This document shows, piece after piece, positions 55,607-64,000 of a stretch of 64,000 bases of DNA. Position 1 is the stretch's first letter; each line of letters starts with the position of its first letter. The position numbers and the translations under genes are program-made. Source of the stretch: Antitrichia curtipendula (Eukaryota; Streptophyta; Bryopsida; Hypnales; Leucodontaceae); contig OX579635.1 in assembly GCA_951230915.1 (NCBI GenBank), positions 43,710,001 through 43,774,000 of the forward strand, written 5' to 3'. The notes under the pieces were generated by a model. It saw only the letters and a program-made list of their open reading frames with translations, ran no database searches and was not told the DNA's origin.

Positions 55607-58600
55607 ATGGGGACTCCCAAGAGGGACGGGCCGAATTGGGTCGTGCTGGCTGGCGGTGCCATTGTGATGGCGGTGGGAATTGTGATCGGGCGCAAACAGA
55701 TTCAGTGTCAGGGGGAGCAGAGGCAGAGACGGGGAGTTAGGGAGGGAGCATTTTCGCCTCTCAGTGGTATGGTTTTGAAAAAATTATTTATTAGTTGCTG
55801 ATTGAATGGCTCTTGTATCTAAATTCATTTGCGTGCAATAGTAAGGGATGCAGTGTTGGTAAGTAGTATTCAATTAAATGGTTTCTCTTCCAATGCTGTG
55901 GTGTACGGTGTTTTGTTGCAGATTCGAAATTTTCTTCCAGTGAAGGCGTGTCTGGTTCTTATGGCGTAGGTTATGATTCCGAATCTCCTCGAATGAAGGA
56001 GCTATTCGACGACAATTTGTCACCTGGTACCTTGTTACTTGAATTGGATGTAGGGTTAAGGTTTAGGGTTTCTGTTCCTTCCCTGTTTAACTTGAATGAG
56101 AACCAGGGTTGTCTTGTTAGATAGGTTTGGCCTACTCATGTTGTTTAGTTCTGTGATATCTGATGTTCTATTAGATAGGGGTCGAATTTGTGAGCCGACT
56201 ATTGTCAAATATTTCATATATATGAATTATAAGAATTTGCCGGTGCGATGAACATACTAGACGTTCTGATCATAACAGGCTTTTGCTTTTACAGATGACA
56301 CTGGCTCACAGCTATCCTGGAAGGCCCCCCGAGCAACAACTTCTGGGGATGATGCAGGGACTCTGGTTGCATTTCAACCTCAATTCAGACTTTACAGTTC
56401 CGAATCTAAGCGTCCTTCTCCATCGGAGCCTTCTCAGCCAGCATCCAAACTGTGTCGTCATTTGAAAGATGATAGAGATGAGTATCAGGTGGCGGGCTCA
56501 TACTCCTCCCCGGCTTTACGAGCTGGCCTCGCAGCTAGACATGCAATGGTGCAAAAATTGAGGAAACAACTCAGGAGCAGAGACGGCATGATTTTTAACT
56601 TGCAGGTGAATTTTTTCCATTGATATTCTTATTTCTCTCTTCCTTTTGCTCTTGATCCCTATCATCACAGGAGACCCTAATTAGATTGTTGAACTTCTGA
56701 AGGTTACTTTAGTAGCTAGTAGATTCATGTAAGTTGAGATGATGGCAAGTTCCTGTTCCTGTAACGCAAATGATGTTAATTCAGTGTTAGTGCGATTAAA
56801 TTGATAATGAATTGGGAACTATTAACCGCAAAAGTCGAACTCTTCTTGATTGAGAAAGTAGCTACTCTTCATGCAGCTATCGTTGGCTCGTTACAGTTTC
56901 TATTTTACAGCTTCGGCAGCGTGTATTGCGTGTGCCTAATAGTTCTTTCTGTTGCCAGGCTCAAGTTTCAGACCGAGACCAAGTAATAACGATGCATCGT
57001 GTTCAGACTGCTGACCTGCATGAGCGCCTAAAGATTGCCAATGTGAATTTGCTGGAATCCAATCATAAATTGCAGCGGTTGCGTGAAGAGATGAGGTTTC
57101 AAAGTGCGAAACTTCACACTGTCAACGTTGACGATCGGAATGGACATGATATTTTCGATGGAAGAGTAAAGTCTACGAGCCGGGTTAGTTCTGCGCAAAA
57201 CGATTACCTGAATCTCATTAAATTTCTCGTATTTTCGTTTATTCATCACTCTAACTTTGACATTTTATTTGTGAAATTTCTGTCATACGGTCGAGAATAC
57301 GATGGACTGTCCTAGTTATACATTTTGGTTCATCTGATCTAGCATCGCCTCACATATTTGAGATGTGATATGGAGTGAATTTTTGACTGAACACTCAGAC
57401 AACTATGTCTGAGAATGTAGTCCTTCAGACGCTGTTAGTGGAGGCGGTATTTGCAAATTCTGTTCGTCATTTATATGTCGTGGAGACTCGGCACTACTAT
57501 TCTGAATATTGTTGCAATTTGGTCGAAGTTATGCTCACCTATCCTACAGCATATAAATACAACCCAGTTGTACTGCGTTTGATCACCCCTGTTTTCCAAT
57601 GTCAGGGATTCAACTCTTTACTCTTTGTCTTAATTTCCTTTCTCAGTGTTTAAGCATATTGTCTTTGTTTTTGCATGCAGGATTTGAAAACTGTAATACT
57701 TGAAGCTAGGATGTTAGGTGAAAAGGTGAAGCGCCTGCAAGGTGAGAAGCAGCAAATGGAGTCCCAGGTTCAAACTTTCTCGCGAGAATGTGAATTGCTT
57801 TTCAGGAAAGCTTCGGCATTGGAGGCTGAGAGGGTGCAATTAAAGAGACTGCTTAATGAAAAGAGGCATTTGCTGGAAGCTAAGGAAGCAGAGTGCACGA
57901 ACCTCTCCACCGCACTTGCGAACCTCCAGGACAACCTTGAGGTATATCAGGATGCTCACTCTATCTTGGTATGCTGTTGTCTGGCTAAACAATCTTTTGA
58001 TGGTTGCTCTTATCTTCCGCTACCCGAGACTCCGCTTCTGCCTGCTTACTTGAGAATTCATTCAAGATACACTTGACAGTGCTCGTTTCCTTCTATTGAA
58101 TATTGTCCTTTGCTTTCAACTCTTAGACCAGGGACAGTGACAGTGACTGGGCAAGAAGCAGCAAATTGAGCGGTCTCTCAGACGCTTGCAGTGAAAATTC
58201 CCGGGGTGCCTGGAGTGATGGCTGCGACCAACCTATCAGCTGCAATACTCCTGACGACTACGACTCAACGCCTGCAAATATTGTAGACGGTGACAACCGC
58301 TGTGCTGGGTATGTAATTCTCCGTTGTAGCATGTCATCACTTCTCATGTCATGATGATATTTTGCTTCAAATTCTGGAAGCAGTGCTGTTTCTTGCTGGA
58401 TTTAGAGGGATCTTGGGCTGCACAAAGAGGTTAGATGTTTGATCCTTGTTTTTTGTAGTCGGATGTTTTAATTTTTTGTTGAGAATCAATCTCCTATTGA
58501 ACAAGAAATGAAGGTAACTCTCAAATGAAATGATGAGCGACGATTGTTAACCGTTTTTATTGCAAAATGATTTTAGGGATTTGATGCGATCATACAATAC

Positions 58601-61600
58601 TCTATTCAGACATAGCCCTAGCCGATTAGACAGCGATGGCAGTGTCTCAAAACCAGGAGCAAGGGTTACCGCTCATGGATGTGAAAGTAAGAGTACCCGT
58701 GATGGAAGCCCGAATTACGATGGAGCAGATTATGACAACGACGAAAGCGTTAGTGTGAGTTTAGTATGGTCCCTGCAGCAGGAAGTGCAGCAGCTATCAG
58801 ATGTACTTGCTAGCAGATCCAAAGCGGTGAGTTTGAGCTTCTTTCTCAATGCATTTAGTTTTTTCTTTTCTTTTGTTCCCAAAACAACTACCCTACCACC
58901 CCTGATGGAACAGGACATTAGAATGCTTCCTAATTTTTCTGTAGATGTGTGAAATTTGTGTTGGCTTACAGCGGTCTCTTGTCCTGAACTGTATTTTCCT
59001 TGCAGGTGTCACAGAGGAAGTTAGAGACTAGTCGAGTTTTGACAGAGTTTCAGGTTAGTGATGCTTGTTTCTGGTATTTTTCAAGATTTGAATTAGAGAT
59101 TCTAGACTTCTGTTCTTCTTAACTAGAAACATTTTATGCCATCAACACGTGTTGTTCTTATTAGTACTTTTTACCGCTTGAAGTTCGTTTAGAATTTTTT
59201 TCTTGCTTTGGAGCTTGTGGACATTTCATGATGTGGCGTCTATGTTCCGGGTGCTTGTTTACAGAAAGATTTTATGGCTTCCTGAAGAAATGTAACATGT
59301 CTGGAATGTGCACAGGTAACTCAAACTACCTCACTGTGTGGACCAGAGGAGAATGATTGGGAAGACCTTTCGCAGGTCCTCTCCTTTTCACCTGATGGCA
59401 CTTCAGCAGAACGGGTTAGTATTGCGAAGCTTTTGACTATGTACTTAACTTAAGTACATGAATTTAAGTTTATCTGTACCAAATGTGCTGGGAGGATCTC
59501 TAACCATGAGGATTCCCGCCAATGATATCTCAGAAATAATTCTTTGCTGGTTTTCATTTTTGACCGCACCTAATCTTGGGTTTTGGAATCATAATTCCAT
59601 TGCTACCTATACCTTGACGACCAACTTCGCGAATAGTAGAGTCGCATGCCTTCAGCATTTGTACCCCTTGAGAGAGTGGAAAATCATCTCGTGGAACTCT
59701 TTCATTACAAATTAAATTGGATAAGTAAGCGGTCAATCTTTGTAGAATGTGCTTTGAACAAATTGCAAAGACAATTAGTGTTGGCAAGTAATCTAACCTG
59801 GTGCCAAAAAATTTGCTACGTTAATCACCAAATTAGGCCAGCATCGATACTTTTGAGTTAAGAATACTACTATAACCTCTTGTAGATGGCAATCCTACAC
59901 ATCCGATATTAAAATAAGTGATCTAGGTAAAATCTGCATATTTTTAGATTACCAGGGAAACATAATTATAATGTGGTTTTCATGTGCACAGCTGCAAGAA
60001 CTGAGCCACAAACTTGAGAAAGTGGCGAAGAAACAGCAAGTTGAGGATGAAATTGAAGCTCTGTGCACACATCACGATCAAATCAGAGCACTGAAGTCTC
60101 GTCTGGCTAAGCTTACTGCAAAGTGCAATGCAGAAAATGTAAGACCGGATAAGCTGTTTCACGATCCGGTACATGGGGTGGCTGACATGTTGTTAGACCT
60201 TGCTGACAAACTGGATGCCCAGGTTTGTAGTGAATCTACCACTGATGATTTTACGCTCAATGCTTCAATCTGCTGTGCCCTCGTCAGATGATGGGACGCA
60301 TTTTCAACTATTTGCGACTAGGTCAAGCTAGTACCTTTTACTGAATGCTGTTGGTTCCCTCTCCGTCCTAATAGGAAGATCAAGTGCGGCAGACGACCAA
60401 GGATATTCAGCAATTGGCCATGTCACTTCAGCTTTCGTCACCTTATGTTCCTCGCTCTAAGGTATACATTACGTGACTACTTTGGCGCTCTTCCTTGTCG
60501 TACCAGCATGTTTAGTTTGTCCAGGACTTCCTGCAACTTATACCACTTGGTTAACGTGACAATCTATTGGGGTTCTTATCAACTTATTCGCTCGCTACTA
60601 TACTAGAAGTATCTTTTTGACCCTTCGTTGATAAGAATGACTTGTCAATGACTGGTGTGCAGAAGCAGGAGTTACAGAGGATGCTGCAGGATGGCAATAG
60701 GCAACCAGATGGTCCAGTCCTTGTAAGGATGCAATCCAAAGACATTCCAATCTCACCTGATCAGCTTCCTGCTGCCAATCTTAGGTGAGTCCGAAGTCGA
60801 AAATGAAACAACTGAGAATTCAGGGTCAGGGTTTACGTATCACCGTCTCAAGTTTTTTTTCTGTCTTCGCAATGAGATTAGCTTGCATTCGGTACTGTTG
60901 AAATATAATCGCATATTTGTTGGGCATGTGGGTATGTTGTATTTAAAGAGTTTGTCTTGTGCAGTAATTTTATACAGGAACAGAAACTGGACAGGCGTTC
61001 TTCTCGGTCCCTTGATCGCCAGATTTCATTTTCATCTTTACCTAATAAGGCAGATGCTATTCTTACACCATCTTCTGAAGAGCCTCTGAACAAGTTGTAC
61101 GAGTTCCAAGTAGGATCATTCGATCCTCACCCCAGTGCTAAAATTCGTAAGTTCAGTAATCATGGGTCGGGGAAAAGCTCGCTTCGAAAGCCGCAGTCTA
61201 CTGGCGTTGGATTGAGATGGGATGCTGCCAGCATTGACAAGTCGAATGTTCAAGCAAGAACGCGGAGAGTGTGTTTTAGCCCCGAGGAAGGCACGAGCGA
61301 CTTTTCATTTGGTCTTGCACTCAAAAAAACTGCTGGTAATCCAGGTGATAAATCCCATCATTTTAAATGTGTCTTGCCTTGTCCCAACCTTCCGAAATGT
61401 TGTATGCACCACCCGATTTGAGCTCCGTTCCTTTAAATCAAGTCTTTTCATCCGAATGAAATCCTCGGTTCTTCTTTCAATCTGTTATCAGAGAACGTGT
61501 TGTGAACTCTAATTTAACTAGTTCTAGACTATTTCGTTAATTCTAGACCACCGATGAGCCGTCAATCCTTGCTCAGTCTATTTAAAAAAAATCAGGCTGT

Positions 61601-62852
61601 AAATCATTTTAAGTTTTCATTTTAGGAGTTATGGTTTGGTTTGATGGTATGTTCCGAATGTTTTTAAGAAGGCTCAAGTGTTGATGAATCATTCTCATTG
61701 CTTCCAACCATTTTCTGTCAACAATTTAGGATGGAGCGGCTCTATTCCCTATCTCTCAGCTGCTTGGCATTTGATCCTTATTATGTCTACATTGATTAAG
61801 TCTAGACTTACTTGAAATTTGAGTTTCTGCTGGCGCTTGCAAAAACTCTTTCGACATTTTTCAAGCAAATCCTGCGGTGATTGCATTTCTTGATTCGCCA
61901 AAGCGCCTTTGGCACCAGATGACATGCCGTTTTTATTTCCATCATGGTCTACTGATTCTGTATGTTAATTTGTCGTGAAGAAGTTAATGATGATGCGAGA
62001 GTTGCTGGGCATATCGACTCTGGAAGCGTCATGGGTTCAGATAATTTCCAGTGGGCACAGGAAGTTGAAGAAGGTCCTGATCAAGCAACGAGCACTGGAG
62101 TTGGCACCCGTTATGCTGGTACTTACAACTATTCACAAACTAATTATACCTCCTATTCGCAACCTGCTCCTGGCTCTCACGAGCTTTTTGGTCGAAGTTC
62201 TGGAATTTTTCAGACTTCAGATGACCAGTTTCCATCTGCAATCGGAAGTGGGACCGTTTCTGGATCATGCTCTGAAAGTAGGGACAGCTTGAGAAGATTT
62301 TTGTTCAAACCCGAAAGTGGAACAGTACATGGCGGGAATCCATTATACGATGGAGACGATGATCATGAAGATACAACAGTTGCTTTGGAAAAGCTTTGCT
62401 TATCAACCGAAAGGAAGACTGCTTTTGTGACTGATGATGGAGTGCAAGTCAAGGGGCTCGCTGAGGAGGATTCTCACCCGTATGTCTTGGTCAACAATGC
62501 AACGACAAAACAAGACATTCACTCAGGATTTGTGGGAGTGTCGCCATTTGCAGCAAGGATGACTTTTTTGGACGAGACAAGGTCAACCTCTTTATTCACT
62601 TATCCACATGATAGCGAAGTTGGTAGCCAAGGGACCTCTTCACTGTCTGAGGCCGAAGAAGATGTGGACTCTAAGAGCATTATTGGAAAAGAAAATATGC
62701 GGTCGAATGAACTCTTCTACGCAGAGAGCCAATCCTTATCTCTTCCGATTTCAAGCAAGAACACTTGGGAGAACAGTCGATCCATGGTGGCAAAAGACAT
62801 TTTTCGGGGTGACCGCACGCTATGGACTTCTTTGCTGGATTCACAGCGATAA
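55607..62852 (+). CDS. Membrane-anchored coiled-coil protein, plant, function unknown
   Basis: Fourteen exons: 55607-55766, 55922-56026, 56295-56605, 56959-57183, 57681-57941, 58127-58308, 58577-58826, 59006-59053, 59316-59414, 59992-60222, 60375-60461, 60663-60784, 60965-61344 and 61981-62852. All are GT-AG and in phase, giving 1110 aa. Residues about 11-28 (WVVLAGGAIVMAVGIVIG) form one membrane segment followed by basic residues, a tail-out anchor layout. Heptad-like, Leu/Glu/Lys/Arg-rich coiled coils fill about 165-354 (KLRKQLRSRD, ERLKIANVNLLESNHKLQRL, EARMLGEKVKRLQGEKQQ) and parts of 475-515 and 548-600. Acidic Ser-rich linkers and a long disordered C-terminus (last exon 290 codons) follow. 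The ATG at 55607 has context GCCATGG; ATG 55577 is in frame ten codons earlier. The architecture recalls plant organelle-tethering coiled-coil proteins, but I do not recognise the family. Confidence 0.82.
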
Positions 62853-64000
62853 TGGTACGACTTAGGAGGAGGCCATCGCGGAGCAAACTCTCCTTCATGC
62901 TTCATATTTACTTCATTCTTTCTGGGATTGATCACAACATTCTTGAGGACCCTGCCTCAAAACCCTTGGAAATGGAATCCAGATTCATTTTGCGCACAAT
63001 CTTGTGTCCACGTCTGCTGGGAGGTACTAAAAGGTACAGGAAGAAGACGGGTGCCGGCACCGTGCAATGCCCTCTACCTTGAATTTCAGACTTTTAAGTC
63101 TGTTTTGTTGGTTGCATCTACAGTGAAGGCGCGAGTTTTCGAAACTGCTAAAGAATCCGATGATGTTGGGGACCATGACTGACTCTTTTAATGATCAAGA
63201 GCAAAGCAAGACTGTCAGCAAAATCTCTTTGCATCGGGGCTATGACTCTGTTACTGATTGTCCAAGTGAGTGTTCATGTTTCCAACCAAGCTCAATCATA
63301 TTTAGCCGATGTGCTCTTTGCTGTTATTTTGTTTCAAACTCTAGTTTCAACCGCTGAGCGCATGTACAGCTGGTTATTTACATTGCAGCCTATCCGACAG
63401 AGGACTCGTGATTTTTTAAGTTTTAGTTTCTTTTGAAGGGAGCCCATCGACCCAGTTGGACCTTGCAAGAGTAAAATTCTGGAGTTAGAGCTCTGAGAGT
63501 TTCTTCACTTCTAGCCTGAATTCCGCAGAGGTGATTAGGGGAGAAGGGTGAGTATGTTAGGTGCCGTGGAATTTGTATATATGTGTCCTATTGTGACCAT
63601 TGGATAATTTTGAGGGATCATCTTCTCATGAGCGCAGCATTTCCGTCTCGGCATTTCAATTGTGGAGAATATTAATTCTTAATTGCATGGATACATACTA
63701 CTGCCTTCCACTAAATTTGTTTTCAACTTCTATGCATACTATTTAGAGCGGTCAGTGTTGGACATTTGGAGCACTTAGGGGTGAAGAGCACATTAAAGTA
63801 AAAACAGAAAAATAATAAAAAGGATAATTACTGAAATTAGTTCACAATCTATTATATATATATATCGATTTCATGATACGTAGAGTTTGTGCAGGCTTGA
63901 GTGCTAAACCTGGAAGTGCATTCCTCTAAGCATCTACTGTGTACCCAATACACAAGTCAAAAGCATCTACCGATTCACATGGACTGCACTAGCCAAAACA
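62853..64000. other. 3' UTR and downstream flank of the coiled-coil gene
   Basis: Short open frames up to 63436 show no domain and lie directly after the stop codon, so they are best read as 3' UTR. A (TA)n tract lies at 63849-63862. Nothing else is supported to the window edge. Confidence 0.4.

Overview
This is a window of nuclear DNA from a land plant. The protein-coding genes have several GT-AG introns of about 100-700 bp, the product families (D-cysteine desulfhydrase, DUF506, a plant TPR family) are typical of plants, and the intergenic DNA is AT-rich and packed with repeats. The decayed DNA amino-methyltransferase at the left edge hints at a seed-free lineage (bryophyte, lycophyte or fern), but I cannot name the species.

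There are four intact gene models. (1) A DUF506 (PDDEXK-like) protein, minus strand, 26301-28040, 3 exons, 377 aa. (2) Head-to-head with it, a D-cysteine desulfhydrase 2 / ACC-deaminase-like PLP enzyme, plus strand, 28967-31896, 7 exons, 427 aa, with a mitochondrial-type leader. The two start codons are 926 bp apart, so the promoter region is shared. (3) A single-exon TPR protein, minus strand, 51799-52536, 245 aa. (4) A 14-exon gene for a membrane-anchored coiled-coil protein of 1110 aa, plus strand, 55607-62852. All intron phases in the spliced models close exactly.

Decayed genes: 1-1510 is a broken beta-class (N4C/N6A-type) DNA methyltransferase-like gene with one nonsense codon and one mutated splice acceptor. 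4710-7427 is a long ORF relic, possibly of a retroelement, in which the stops I examined look like C-to-T changes. It is followed by an LTR-like segment (7459-8061) with a PBS-like site and a gag-like fragment. 20791-21333 (minus) may be a captured gene fragment.

Most of 8.4-25 kb and 33-50 kb is a mosaic of short non-autonomous DNA transposons. Two large groups stand out. One group begins CCCYTAAA and sits in a duplicated TTAA (piggyBac-like). The other begins AGGT and sits in a duplicated TA (mariner-like or similar). One TTAA element has inserted into a TA element whose uninterrupted sister copy lies elsewhere in the window, so the TTAA duplication can be read directly. Hairpin repeats, a length-variable element with a degenerate internal array, and several nested insertions complete the region. 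I see no transposase, tRNA, rRNA or CRISPR array.
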